Positions 53,297 through 61,941 of a stretch of DNA of 64,000 nucleotides are shown here, piece by piece (within the stretch, counting starts at the first letter, position 1; the number at the start of each line of letters is the position of its first letter). Below the pieces are notes generated by a model. The model was given only the letters and a program-made list of their open reading frames with translations, searched no databases and was not told where the DNA came from. The DNA is from Thermus brockianus (lineage in GTDB: Bacteria; Deinococcota; Deinococci; Deinococcales; Thermaceae): contig NZ_JAKEDV010000004.1 in NCBI RefSeq assembly GCF_021462505.1, positions 124,001-188,000 on the forward strand. Reading direction: 5' to 3'. A program made the translations under genes and the position numbers.

Positions 53297-54154
53297 ATGA
53301 ACCTGCGCCGCCTCAGGCTATTCCTCTTGTTGGCGGAAGAGGGGAACTTCCACAAGGCGGCGGAGCGGGCCTACCTCTCCCAGCCCGCCCTTTCCCAGCA
53401 GATCCAGGCCCTGGAAAGGGAGCTCGGGGTGCGGCTCCTGGAAAGGAGGCCCTTCCGCCTCACCCCAGCCGGAGAGGTGCTCAAGGAGGAAGGAAGCCGC
53501 CTTCTCCAGTCGGTGGAGGCGCTAAAGGAAAGGGTACGCCGGGCAGGCTGGCAGACCCTCCGCTTCGGGGTGCCGGAAAACCTCCTTCCCGACCTCATGC
53601 CCCTTCTAGACCACCTGCGCCGGGGGCTCGGCCAGGCGGTGGAGGTCCTGGAGATGCACACCCCCGAGCAGGTGAAGGCCCTGAAGGAGGGAAGGCTGGA
53701 CTACGGCCTGGCTGGGCTCCGGGTGGAGGACCCAGCCATCGGGGAGGAGCCCCTCTTGAAGGTGCCCATCGTGGTCCTCCTCCCGGAAAGCCATCCCTTG
53801 GCGGAAAGGGAACGGGTGCCCCTGGCCGCCTTGAAGGAGGAGCCCTTCCTGCTCCTTCCTAAAGAGGTTTTGCCCCCCCTGCACGAAGCCTTCATGGAGG
53901 TGTTCCGCCGGGCGGGGTTTACCCCCAGGGTGGCCCGGGAGGTGGCCCGCTTCCCCCAGGCGGTGAGCCTGGTGGCGGCTGGGGTAGGGGTCTACCTCAC
54001 CCTGGCCCCTTACCGCGTCTTCCCCCACCCGGGGACGGTGCTCAAACCCCTGGCGGAGGAGGCGGCTTTGCAGGTTTCCCTCATCTACCGCAAAAACCCT
54101 CCCCCACCCCGCCTCGAGGAGGTGCGGGAACTCCTCAAAGCCCTGGTCCTTTAG
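53297..54154 (+). CDS. LysR-family transcriptional regulator
   Basis: A 285-residue regulator with the N-terminal winged helix (NLRRLRLFLLLAEEGNFHKAAERAYLSQPALSQQIQALERELG, seen in pieces over residues 2-45) and a C-terminal co-inducer domain of the periplasmic-binding fold (about 90-285). It has no redox cysteine, so an OxyR role is unlikely. It is divergent from aceE, which suggests control of pyruvate oxidation. Its stop is shared as TTAG with the convergent gene behind it. Confidence 0.9.
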   Translation: MNLRRLRLFLLLAEEGNFHKAAERAYLSQPALSQQIQALERELGVRLLERRPFRLTPAGEVLKEEGSRLLQSVEALKERVRRAGWQTLRFGVPENLLPDLMPLLDHLRRGLGQAVEVLEMHTPEQVKALKEGRLDYGLAGLRVEDPAIGEEPLLKVPIVVLLPESHPLAERERVPLAALKEEPFLLLPKEVLPPLHEAFMEVFRRAGFTPRVAREVARFPQAVSLVAAGVGVYLTLAPYRVFPHPGTVLKPLAEEAALQVSLIYRKNPPPPRLEEVRELLKALVL

Positions 54155-54408
54155 GCCTGGAGGCCAGGGGGTTCGCCTTCCCCCCAGCTCAGCTCCACCA
54201 GGCCGATGAGCTCCTCCACGGGGACGCCGTAGTCCCGGGAAAGGCGGGTGATCTCGTGCCCAAGCCGTCTGAGGTGGGCCAACTGCGCTGGGCTCGCCTC
54301 GTGGGCTAGGTCCAGAAGCCAAGAGAGGAGGGTCTCCGCCTCCTCGTCCGTGAGGCCATCGGTCAGGGCCTCGTCCTCCAAGAGCAGGTGGGCTGGGTCT
54401 TCCCTCAT
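54151..54408 (-). CDS. Small acidic helical protein, unknown
   Basis: An 85-residue protein I do not recognise. It is acidic and all-helical in appearance, with LTDEEAETLLSWLLDLAHE and LAHLRRLGHEITRLSRDYG, no signal peptide and no membrane helix. It overlaps the stop of the FtsB-like gene by four bases (ATGA), so both are made together, which is the main support for its being real. Confidence 0.65.
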   Translation of the reverse strand: MREDPAHLLLEDEALTDGLTDEEAETLLSWLLDLAHEASPAQLAHLRRLGHEITRLSRDYGVPVEELIGLVELSWGEGEPPGLQA

Positions 54409-54668
54409 CGCCTCTTTAGCGTCTCCTCCTGACGCACCAAGCCGAGCCTGCGGGCCAGGGCCTCGAGGTGGGCGGGGTCCTGGGCTGCGGCAACCTGGGC
54501 CCTGAGCTCGGCCACCCGGGCCTCGGCCCGGGCGATGGCCTCCTCTAGCCTAGCCCTTTCCCCCGCCAAGCGGTAGGCCCGCACCCCCTCCTGCCCCAAA
54601 AGAAAAAGGGCATGGGCCACCCCCAGGGCGAAGACCAGGTGCAGGATGCGGTAAACGGGCCGCTCCAA
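54405..54668 (-). CDS. FtsB/DivIC-like septum protein
   Basis: An 87-residue bitopic protein with one membrane helix (about 9-25) and a following coiled coil rich in Ala, Glu and Arg (about 30-68), ending in LEALARRLGLVRQEE. Size and topology match the FtsB/DivIC septum-formation initiators. TTG 54668 is chosen because a consensus TATAAT (54683-54678) lies nine bases upstream, and the longer frame would run through that promoter. The family is defined mostly by layout, so other small coiled-coil membrane proteins are possible. Confidence 0.7.
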   Translation of the reverse strand: MERPVYRILHLVFALGVAHALFLLGQEGVRAYRLAGERARLEEAIARAEARVAELRAQVAAAQDPAHLEALARRLGLVRQEETLKRR

Positions 54669-54814
54669 GGTGGCCCCATTATACCCCGGAGAGGCCCTTG
54701 CGGTGTGGACAAGGCTTCTCCAAAAATAAAAGGAGAATCTTGGCAAAAGTCCCTCCAGAAGACGCCCTCGGTGGCGAAAAACAGATATTGTACTTGTTTA
54801 ACAGGGCTCAAGTG

Positions 54815-54842
54815 TTGCATTTGCACATGGCCTGTGTATACT
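54815..54842 (+). promoter_or_regulatory. Promoter of the second Fur-family gene
   Basis: TTGCAT (54815-54820) and TATACT (54837-54842) are 16 bases apart. The leader of about 17 bases includes AAGGAGGAGCC before the ATG. Confidence 0.65.
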
Positions 54843-54865
54843 GGAATTGAAAGGAAGGAGGAGCC

Positions 54866-55309
54866 ATGCCAAGGACCAAGGAAAAGGAAAACTACCGGGC
54901 GCGGCTAAAGGCGGTGGGGCTGCGGCACACCTTGCCCCGGGAGCGCATCCTGAGCTTCCTGGACCGCAAGAACGTACACCCCACCCCGGAGGAGCTCTAC
55001 CAGGGCCTGAAGAAGCGGGGCTACGATATCGGCCTTTCCACCGTCTACCTAAACCTCCATGTCCTGCGGGAACACGGCCTCATCTACGAGTTCAAGGACC
55101 CTAAGGGCTACACCCGGTACGACGGCTACAACGAGCCCCACGCGCACCTGGTCTGCACCTCCTGCGGCAAGGTGGAGGACCTCCTCCTGAAGAACCTGCC
55201 CGAGCTGGACCTCGAGCCCGCCCTCAAAGCGGCCGCCGAGCGCACGGGCTGGGCCCTGGAGGGCTTCCGCTTGGAGTTCAGGGGCAAGTGCCCGAACTGC
55301 CAGGGCTAA
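54866..55309 (+). CDS. Fur-family metalloregulator (PerR-like)
   Basis: A 147-residue Fur-fold repressor with an N-terminal extension of about 10 charged residues. Winged helix: LRHTLPRERILSFLDRKNVHPTPEELY and IGLSTVYLNLHVL. Metal part: NEPHAHLVCTSCGKVEDL and a second Cys pair in KCPNCQG, giving a Cys4 zinc site. His and Asp residues of the regulatory site (RYDGYNEPHAH) look PerR-like, but peroxide versus iron sensing needs a tree. A bidirectional terminator separates it from the convergent aminopeptidase. Confidence 0.88.
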   Translation: MPRTKEKENYRARLKAVGLRHTLPRERILSFLDRKNVHPTPEELYQGLKKRGYDIGLSTVYLNLHVLREHGLIYEFKDPKGYTRYDGYNEPHAHLVCTSCGKVEDLLLKNLPELDLEPALKAAAERTGWALEGFRLEFRGKCPNCQG

Positions 55310-55323
55310 GGGAGGCGGATGGA

Positions 55324-55350
55324 GGGCCCGGGGAGTCCCCCGGGCCCTTT
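55324..55350. terminator. Hairpin terminator between convergent genes
   Basis: GGGCCCGGGG (55324-55333) pairs with CCCCGGGCCC (55338-55347) around AGTC, followed by TTTCTTA. It can serve both the fur-like gene and the aminopeptidase. Confidence 0.75.
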
Positions 55351-55351
55351 C

Positions 55352-56746
55352 TTACTGGGCCAGGGTTTCCGCCAGGCGCAGGATGGTCCGCACCCCGAAG
55401 CCCGTCCCCCCTTCCGGCCCCAGGGCGTGGGCCTTCTTGGCGAAGGCGGGCCCGGCGATGTCCAGGTGGACCAAGGGCACCTTCACGAACTCCGCCAGGA
55501 AGAGGGCGGCGGTGATGGCCCCGCCGTTTCGGTCTCCCACGTTTTTCAGATCGGCCACGGGGCTTTTGAGCTTCTCCCGGTAGGCCTTCTCCAAGGGCAT
55601 GGGCCAGACCTTCTCCCCGGCCTCCTCCGCCGCCTTCCGCACCTTCTCCCCAAACTCCCCCTCCGTGGCGAAAAGGGCCGCCACCTCCTCCCCCAAGGCC
55701 ACCACCGCCGCCCCCGTGAGGGTGGAAAGCTCCAGGATGCGCTCGGCCCCCTGCCGCTCCGCATAGGCGAGGGCGTCCGCCAGGGTGAGGCGGCCTTCGG
55801 CGTCGGTGTTCATCACCTCCACGGTCTTGCCGGAAAGGGTCTTGAGCACGTCCCCCACCCGATAGGCCCGTCCCGAGACCAGGTTCTCGCAGGCGGCCAC
55901 GTAGCCCCATAGCTCCAGGGGAAGGCCGAGGAGGGCCGCAGCCTTAAAGGCCCCGAGCACCGCCGCCGCCCCCGCCATGTCCGACTTCATGGTGGCCATA
56001 CTCTCCGTGGGCTTTAGCGAGTAGCCCCCGGAGTCAAAGGTGAGGCCCTTACCCACCAGGTCCAGCCTCCCCTTAGCCCCTTCCGGGCGGTAGCGGAGGT
56101 GGATGAAGCGGGGCGGGTTCTCCGAGCCTTGGGCCACCGCCAGGAAAGCCCCCATGCCCAGCTCCCGGATGGCCCCTTCGTCCAGGACCTCCACCTCTAC
56201 CCCGAGCGCTTTCAGGGAAAGGGCCGCCTCCGCTAAGGCCTCGGGGGTGAGGAGGTTTGGGGGCTCGTTCACCAGGTCGCGGGCGAAGTAGACCCCCTCC
56301 GCCACCTTCCTCGCCCGCTCCAGCGCCTGGGGCTCGGCGCCGGAAAGCTCCAGGGCCAAGGGCTTTTCCGCCTTCTCCGTCTTGTGGCGGGTGTAGCGGT
56401 AGGCCCCGAGGTAGAGCCCTTCCGCCAAGGGGTAGGCCTCCGCCACCTCCTCCACGAGGACCCGGGGGAAGGAGTACCGCCCGAGGGCCTGGGCAAGCCG
56501 GCCCCCAGCCGCCCGGAGGTCTTCGCCCAGGGCGAAAAGGAGGACATGCCCTTCCGGCGTGGCGAGGAGGAGGTGGTCCCCCGCCTCCTTTAGCCCCGCC
56601 CCCTCCCAGGCCCGGCGCAAAAGCCCGCCCAAACGGGCGTCCAGGGCCTCCCCCTGGGGGAGGAGGGCTCCTTTTTGCACGAAGACCACCTTCAAAGGGG
56701 CTTCCGCTTCCAGAAAGCTTGCCTGGCTAGCGCTTAGGGTGATCAC
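55352..56746 (-). CDS. pepA: Leucyl aminopeptidase, family M17
   Basis: A 464-residue cytosol aminopeptidase. The metal- and active-site blocks are GKGLTFDSGGYSLKP, MKSDMAGAAAVLGA, the signature NTDAEGRLTLADAL and GPAFAKKAHALGPEG. The long open frame upstream is an antisense shadow of the DUF1385 gene. The start is GTG 56746, seven bases after TATAAC (56759-56754), a leaderless layout. It releases N-terminal residues from peptides in the cytoplasm. Confidence 0.93.
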   Translation of the reverse strand: MITLSASQASFLEAEAPLKVVFVQKGALLPQGEALDARLGGLLRRAWEGAGLKEAGDHLLLATPEGHVLLFALGEDLRAAGGRLAQALGRYSFPRVLVEEVAEAYPLAEGLYLGAYRYTRHKTEKAEKPLALELSGAEPQALERARKVAEGVYFARDLVNEPPNLLTPEALAEAALSLKALGVEVEVLDEGAIRELGMGAFLAVAQGSENPPRFIHLRYRPEGAKGRLDLVGKGLTFDSGGYSLKPTESMATMKSDMAGAAAVLGAFKAAALLGLPLELWGYVAACENLVSGRAYRVGDVLKTLSGKTVEVMNTDAEGRLTLADALAYAERQGAERILELSTLTGAAVVALGEEVAALFATEGEFGEKVRKAAEEAGEKVWPMPLEKAYREKLKSPVADLKNVGDRNGGAITAALFLAEFVKVPLVHLDIAGPAFAKKAHALGPEGGTGFGVRTILRLAETLAQ

Positions 56747-56788
56747 GCCTAGGGTTATACCACGCCCGCCCGTGGCAGAATGGGAAGG

Positions 56789-57670
56789 ATGCGCTTCTTG
56801 CTTTTGGCCAAACAGGCGGCCTTGGGAGGGGCTGCGGCCCTCGAGGGCGTGATGATGAAGGCCCCGTGGGCCTGGGCCCTGGCGGTGCGGCTCCCAAATG
56901 GCGAGATCCACGTGGAGCGCCACGAGGAGCGAGCCCTCACCGAACGCTACCCCTTTGCCCGCCTCCCCCTCATCCGGGGAGTGGTGGCCCTCTTTGACGC
57001 CCTTTCCGTGAGCTACCGCGCCCTGGCCCGGAGCGCCGAGCTCGCCGGGGAGGAGGAGATGCCCAAGGGGGCGCTTTGGGGCACCGTGGCCTTTAGCCTC
57101 CTTTTGGGCATCGCCCTCTTCATCGTCCTGCCCGGCTTCCTCTCCGGGCTCTTGGTGGACCCCGCCCGCCACCCGGTGCTTTACAACCTCCTGGCGGGGC
57201 TCCTCAAGGTGGGGATCCTCCTCGGCTACCTCCGCTTCATCGGCCGCATGCCGGAGATCCAGCGCTTCTTCATGTACCACGGGGCGGAGCACAAGGCCAT
57301 TCACGCCTACGAGAAGGGCCTTCCCCTCACGGTGGAAAACGTCCTGGCCCAGCCCCGCTTCCACCCCCGGTGCGGCACCACCTTCCTGGCCTTCGTCATC
57401 GTGGTTTCCGTTTTGGTCTATAGCCTCATCCCCGCCCCCGAGGTGCTCTGGTGGCGGCTTTTGGCCCGGGTCCTCTTCCTCCCCGTGGTGGCGGCCTTGG
57501 CCTTTGAGCTCCTCTACTTCTCCGCCCGGCATGAGGACCCCCTTTCCCGCCTCCTTAGGGAGCTCGGCTTCCGCTTCCAGGCCCTCACCGTGGCCGAGCC
57601 CACCCCGGAGATGGTGGAGGTGGCCATCCGGAGCACGGAGGCGGCCCTGGGGGAGAAGGTGGTGGCATGA
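56789..57670 (+). CDS. DUF1385 (YqhQ-like) membrane protein
   Basis: A 293-residue membrane protein of the DUF1385 family. The hallmark GGAAALEGVMMKAP near the N-terminus, RGVVALFDALSVSYRALARSA, the RFFMYHGAEHKAIHAYEKG box and RFHPRCGTTFLAFVIVVSVLVY are all present, with four to five helices. ATG 56789 is preferred; an in-frame ATG at 56780 lies within a possible -10 box (CAGAAT). The function is unknown; the YHGAEHK and RCGT motifs suggest metal binding. It overlaps mnmA by four bases. Confidence 0.87.
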   Translation: MRFLLLAKQAALGGAAALEGVMMKAPWAWALAVRLPNGEIHVERHEERALTERYPFARLPLIRGVVALFDALSVSYRALARSAELAGEEEMPKGALWGTVAFSLLLGIALFIVLPGFLSGLLVDPARHPVLYNLLAGLLKVGILLGYLRFIGRMPEIQRFFMYHGAEHKAIHAYEKGLPLTVENVLAQPRFHPRCGTTFLAFVIVVSVLVYSLIPAPEVLWWRLLARVLFLPVVAALAFELLYFSARHEDPLSRLLRELGFRFQALTVAEPTPEMVEVAIRSTEAALGEKVVA

Positions 57671-58776
57671 AGCGGGTGCTCGTGGCCATGTCCGGGGGGG
57701 TGGACTCCTCCGTGGCGGCCCTCCTCCTCAAGGAGGCGGGCTACGAGGTGGTGGGGGCCATGATGCGCTTCTGGCCCGACCTGCCCCCCGTGCGCCTGGA
57801 GGGCGGGAAGCCCCGGGCCTGGGAGAGCTGCTGCACCCCGGACGCCGCCTACGAGGCCAGGCGGGTGGCGGAGCTTCTCGGCATTCCCTTCTACCTCCTG
57901 GACTACCGCGAGGTCTTTGAGGAGGAGATCATCGGGCCCTTCCTGGAGGACTACGCCCAGGGGCGCACCCCCAACCCCTGCGCCCGCTGCAACACCCACG
58001 TGAAGTTCGGGGCCCTCCTCAAGCAGGCGAAAAGGCTCGGCCTGGACTACGTGGCCACGGGGCACTACGTGCGCAGGGAAGGGGAGGCCCTCCTCCGGGG
58101 CCTGGACCCGAGGAAGGACCAGACCTACTTCCTCTGGGGCACCCCCAAGGAGGCCATCCCCCACCTCCTCTTCCCCGTGGGGCACCTCACCAAGCCGGAG
58201 GTGCGGGCCCTGGCGGAAAGGGCGGGCCTCCCCACCGCCCGAAAGCCCGAAAGCCAGAACCTCTGCTTCGTGGCCGGGGACCTGAGGGAGTTCCTGCAGA
58301 CCAGGCTCCAGGTCCGCCCGGGCCCCGTGGTGGACGCCCTCACGGGGGAGGTGGTGGGGGAACACCAGGGGGCAAGCCTCTACACCCTGGGGCAACGGAA
58401 GGGGCTTGGGCTCTTCAAGCCCCACCTGGAGCGGTACGTGGTGGGGCTGGACCCGGGGCGGAACGTGGTCTACGTGGGGCCCAAGGAGGCTACCCTTTGG
58501 CAGGGTCTGGAGGGGGAAGGCCTCAACCTCCTGGCCGAGCTTCCGGAGGAGGTGGAGGTGCAGGTGCGCTACCGCACCCCCCCCGTGCGGGCCAAGGTGG
58601 AGTCCCTAAACCCCTTGCGCCTCCGGTTCCAAGAGCCCGTCTTCGCCGTCACCCCCGGGCAGAGCGCCGTCTTCTACCAGGGGGAAAGGCTTTTGGGCGG
58701 GGCGGTGATCCGGCGGGGGCTTTACAACCTGGCGGGGCTTAGCCTCGAGGCCCCCATGGCCCTGACCGTCCCCTGA
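57667..58776 (+). CDS. mnmA: tRNA-specific 2-thiouridylase MnmA
   Basis: A 369-residue enzyme that thiolates U34 of Lys, Glu and Gln tRNAs. The PP-loop is AMSGGVDSSVAALLLK (about 8-23); the catalytic cysteines lie in NPCARCNTHVKFG and ESQNLCFVAGD; a central GRKPES-like binding region and the C-terminal beta-barrel (about 280-365) complete the protein. Start overlaps the DUF1385 gene stop (ATGA). Confidence 0.94.
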   Translation: MKRVLVAMSGGVDSSVAALLLKEAGYEVVGAMMRFWPDLPPVRLEGGKPRAWESCCTPDAAYEARRVAELLGIPFYLLDYREVFEEEIIGPFLEDYAQGRTPNPCARCNTHVKFGALLKQAKRLGLDYVATGHYVRREGEALLRGLDPRKDQTYFLWGTPKEAIPHLLFPVGHLTKPEVRALAERAGLPTARKPESQNLCFVAGDLREFLQTRLQVRPGPVVDALTGEVVGEHQGASLYTLGQRKGLGLFKPHLERYVVGLDPGRNVVYVGPKEATLWQGLEGEGLNLLAELPEEVEVQVRYRTPPVRAKVESLNPLRLRFQEPVFAVTPGQSAVFYQGERLLGGAVIRRGLYNLAGLSLEAPMALTVP

Positions 58777-58811
58777 CAAGGGGCTGGCAGAGTACGGGTG
58801 GGAGGTTAGGT

Positions 58812-59783
58812 ATGCGGAAAGCCATCGGCCTAGCAGTCCTAGCGGTAGCCAGCGCGGCCTTCGCCCAGCAGGTGGTGCGGGCGGACGGGTCCTCCACCGT
58901 CTACCCCATCACCCAGGCGGTGGCGGAGGAGTTCGCCGCCCGCAACCCCGGGGTGAAGGTGGTGGTGGCCTTCTCCGGCACCGGGGGCGGCTTCAAGAAG
59001 TTCTGCCGCGGGGAAACGGACATCCAAAACGCCAGCCGGCCCATCATGCCGGAGGAGCTCAAGGTCTGTAAGGAAAACGGCATCGCCTTCATTGAGATCC
59101 CCGTGGCCTACGACGCCCTCACGGTCATCGTGAACCCTAAAAACACCTGGGCCACCTGCTTGAAGACCTCCGAGCTCAAGGCCATCTGGGAGCCGGGCTC
59201 CAAGATTACCCGTTGGAACCAGATCCGCCCCAACTGGCCCAACCAGCCCCTGAGGCTCTTCGGGGCCGGGGCCGACTCCGGCACCTTTGATTACTTCACC
59301 GAGGCCATCATGGGCAAAGCCAAGGCCATCCGCACCGACTACCAGCCCACGGAGGACGACAACGTCACCATCCGGGGCGTGGCCGGGGACACCTACGCCA
59401 TGGGCTTCCTGGGTGTGGCCTACTACGAGGAGAACAAGGACAAGGTGAAGGCGGTGGCGGTGGATAACGGCAAGGGGTGCGTCCTGCCCAGCCGGGAAAA
59501 CGTTCTGAACGGCACCTACCAGCCCCTCTCCCGGCCCCTCTTCATCTACGTGAACGCCAAGAGCCTGGAGCGGAAGGAGGTGCAGGAGTTCGTGGACTTC
59601 TACCTCTCCCCCGCCGCCCGGCGGGCCATCCGCTCCACGGGCTACATTGAGCTCCCCGCCGAGGCCTACCAGATCGGCCAGGAGCTGGTGAAGCGGAAGA
59701 AGACGGGTACCTTCTTCATGGAACTCCCGGCGGGGACGCCCCTTTCCAAGTTCGTGGAGGAGCTTAAGAAGGAGCTAAAGTAG
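58812..59783 (+). CDS. pstS: Phosphate ABC transporter substrate-binding protein
   Basis: A 323-residue PstS. A signal peptide (1-18, cleavage after AFA) precedes the phosphate-binding fold: RADGSSTVYPITQAVAEEF, FSGTGGGFKKFCRGETDIQNASRP in pieces, FGAGADSGTFDYFTEA and the YEENKDKVKAVAVDNG region. No lipobox was found, so it may be free in the periplasm. GGGAGGTTAGGT precedes the ATG. It leads the pstS-C-A-B operon; a terminator hairpin between pstS and pstC should raise its level over the permease. Confidence 0.94.
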   Translation: MRKAIGLAVLAVASAAFAQQVVRADGSSTVYPITQAVAEEFAARNPGVKVVVAFSGTGGGFKKFCRGETDIQNASRPIMPEELKVCKENGIAFIEIPVAYDALTVIVNPKNTWATCLKTSELKAIWEPGSKITRWNQIRPNWPNQPLRLFGAGADSGTFDYFTEAIMGKAKAIRTDYQPTEDDNVTIRGVAGDTYAMGFLGVAYYEENKDKVKAVAVDNGKGCVLPSRENVLNGTYQPLSRPLFIYVNAKSLERKEVQEFVDFYLSPAARRAIRSTGYIELPAEAYQIGQELVKRKKTGTFFMELPAGTPLSKFVEELKKELK

Positions 59784-59799
59784 CCCCGGAAGGGTCCTT

Positions 59800-59826
59800 G
59801 GGGGTGGGGCTAACCCCACCCCCTTT
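59800..59826 (+). terminator. Hairpin between pstS and pstC (partial terminator)
   Basis: GGGGGTGGGG (59800-59809) pairs with CCCCACCCCC (59814-59823) around CTAA, followed by TTT. It strongly resembles the pilQ terminator and is likewise followed at once by a -10-like TAGAAT (59826-59831). Confidence 0.7.
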
Positions 59827-59840
59827 AGAATGGGGAAGGC

Positions 59841-60743
59841 ATGGAGATCCTGAAGCAAAGGCCCTCGAGGCACCCTTGGGAGGTGCTCACCTTCGCCCTG
59901 CTCCTCCTCCTCTCCTCCGTGACCCTCCTCACCACCCTAGGGGTCATCCTGAGCCTCCTCGGCGACGTGGCGGAGTTCTTCCGCCGGGTGCCCCTTAGGG
60001 AGTTCCTCTTCGCCCCCGAGTGGACCCCCCTTTTCGCCAATCCCCGCTACGGCATCGCCCCCCTGATCCTGGGAACCTTCATGGTCACCTTTATCGCCCT
60101 CTTGGTGGCGGTGCCTTTGGGGCTGGCCCTCGCCATCTACCTCTCCGAGTATGCGGAAAGCGCCCAGCGGGCCCGCATCAAGGGGATGCTGGAGCTCTTT
60201 GAGGGCATCCCCACCGTGGTCTTCGGTTACTTCGCCCTCCTCTTCGTGACCCCCCTCCTTCAAAAGGTGATCCCGGGCCTCAACATCTTCAACCCCCTCT
60301 CCGCCGGCCTCGTCATGGGTTTCGCCATCATCCCCTACATCTCCAACGTAGCCGCCGACGCCATGGAGTCCGTACCCCGCTCTATCCGGGAAGCGGCCTA
60401 CGCCCTGGGAGCCCGCCCCTACGAGGTGGCCCTGAAAGTGGTCTTCCCCGCCGCCATCTCCGGCATCATCGCCGCCATCATTCTGGCCACAAGCCGGGCC
60501 ATTGGGGAAACCATGATCGTGGCCATCGCCGCCGGGCAACGCCCCGCCCTTACCCTAGACCCCCGGGAGACCATCGCCACCATGACCAGCTACATCGTCC
60601 AGGCAGCCACGGGGGACCAGCCCACGGGCTCCACCGCCTACTACGCCCTCTTCGCCGTGGGCTTCACCCTCTTTGCCCTCACGCTCCTCCTGAACATCCT
60701 GGCCCAGTGGATCGTGGAGCGCTACCGGGAGCGGTATGAATAG
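59841..60743 (+). CDS. pstC: Phosphate ABC transporter permease PstC
   Basis: A 300-residue permease with about six helices. The ABC permease loop is visible in REAAYALGARPYEVALKVVFPAAISGIIAAI, with LFEGIPTVVFGYFALLFVTPLL earlier, both typical of PstC. The ATG lies nine bases after TAGAAT and also after GGGGAAGG, so expression independent of pstS is possible. It overlaps pstA by eight bases. Confidence 0.92.
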   Translation: MEILKQRPSRHPWEVLTFALLLLLSSVTLLTTLGVILSLLGDVAEFFRRVPLREFLFAPEWTPLFANPRYGIAPLILGTFMVTFIALLVAVPLGLALAIYLSEYAESAQRARIKGMLELFEGIPTVVFGYFALLFVTPLLQKVIPGLNIFNPLSAGLVMGFAIIPYISNVAADAMESVPRSIREAAYALGARPYEVALKVVFPAAISGIIAAIILATSRAIGETMIVAIAAGQRPALTLDPRETIATMTSYIVQAATGDQPTGSTAYYALFAVGFTLFALTLLLNILAQWIVERYRERYE

Positions 60744-61941
60744 GACCCACACTCCCGATGCTTTCGGCGTAGACCCTTGGAAGACCCGCATTGACCGGGT
60801 CTTCGCCCGAGCCTTGGTCCTGCCCCTCCTTCTGGCCCTAGGCCTCCTCGCCCTCCTCCTGGGGGACACCCTGTACCGGAGCTTCTCCGTCCAGGTGGTG
60901 CGGGCGGACGAGGGGCCCGGGAAGACCTATCCCTTCGGCCTTTCCGCCCAGGAAATCCTCCGGCAAGACCTCCTCGCCCGGGGCTACACCGAGGAGGAGG
61001 TGGCCTTCGCCCTCGAGGACCCCAAGGAACGGCAGGTGCTCTTCCTTCAGAACCGGGTGGAGCTCATGTGGAACACCCAGGACGGGCCCTTCCGTTACGT
61101 GGTCACCGGGGTCTACGACGAGCGGGTGGCGGACTTCTCCCTGGCCGAGGGCCTGAGGCGCTGGAACGAGCTCAAGGCCAACCTCCAGGAAGGGGAGCGC
61201 CTCGTGCTCAACCCCTGGCTGGACCAGACCTTCCTCACCCGCCCCCCCTCCCGCTCCCCCCTAACGGCGGGCATAGGGGTGGCCATCTGGGGCACGGTCT
61301 GGGTCCTCTCCTTAGCCCTCCTCATCGCCATCCCCGTGGGCATCGGCACCGCCATTCTCCTAGAAGAATACCTAAAGGAGGGGAGGCTTTCCCGGCTCCT
61401 GGAGGTGAACCTGCGCAACCTGGCGGGAGTGCCCTCCATCGTCTATGGGCTTTTAGGCCTGGCCCTCTTCGTGCGGGGGATGGGGCTTGGACCCACCATC
61501 CTCGCCGCCTCCATGACTTTGGGGCTTCTCGGCATCCCCGTCATCGTGGTCACGGCCCGGGAAGCCTTGAGGGCGGTACCGGAGTCCTTGCGCCTGGCGG
61601 CCTTCGCCCTGGGGGCCACGAGGCGGCAGGTGGTTTTCCGGGTGGTGGTCCCCGCCGCCCTGCCCGGTATGGTCACCGGGGTCATCCTCTCCGCCGCCCG
61701 CCTCATCGGCGAGGCCGCCCCCCTCCTCCTGGTGGGGGCAGCAGCCTACGTGCCCTTCCTCCCCTCAGGGCCCCTTTCCCAGTACACGGTGATCCCGGTA
61801 CAGATCTACCTCTGGATCAGCCAGAACCAGCCGGAGTTCGCCCGGGTGGCGGCGGCAGGCATCCTGGTCATGCTCCTCGTGCTCTCCGTGCTCTACTTCT
61901 TGGCCCTTTACCTCAGGAACCGCTTTAGGAGGGAATGGTGA
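60736..61941 (+). CDS. pstA: Phosphate ABC transporter permease PstA with extra domain
   Basis: A 401-residue permease. After TM1 (about 32-50) comes an insertion of about 130 residues (52-180) with little hydrophobicity, probably outside the membrane, then the five remaining helices with [25 protein letters not shown] and the permease loop [31 protein letters not shown] in pieces. PstA proteins are usually near 290 residues, so the insertion is the odd feature. It overlaps pstB. Confidence 0.9.
   Translation: MNRTHTPDAFGVDPWKTRIDRVFARALVLPLLLALGLLALLLGDTLYRSFSVQVVRADEGPGKTYPFGLSAQEILRQDLLARGYTEEEVAFALEDPKERQVLFLQNRVELMWNTQDGPFRYVVTGVYDERVADFSLAEGLRRWNELKANLQEGERLVLNPWLDQTFLTRPPSRSPLTAGIGVAIWGTVWVLSLALLIAIPVGIGTAILLEEYLKEGRLSRLLEVNLRNLAGVPSIVYGLLGLALFVRGMGLGPTILAASMTLGLLGIPVIVVTAREALRAVPESLRLAAFALGATRRQVVFRVVVPAALPGMVTGVILSAARLIGEAAPLLLVGAAAYVPFLPSGPLSQYTVIPVQIYLWISQNQPEFARVAAAGILVMLLVLSVLYFLALYLRNRFRREW

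Noticed and set aside
56747-57532. Long minus-strand open frame joined to the aminopeptidase gene
   Set aside because: It is antisense to the DUF1385 gene, has shadow-like composition (Gly/His/Glu rich), and a leaderless GTG start for pepA with TATAAC exists at 56746.
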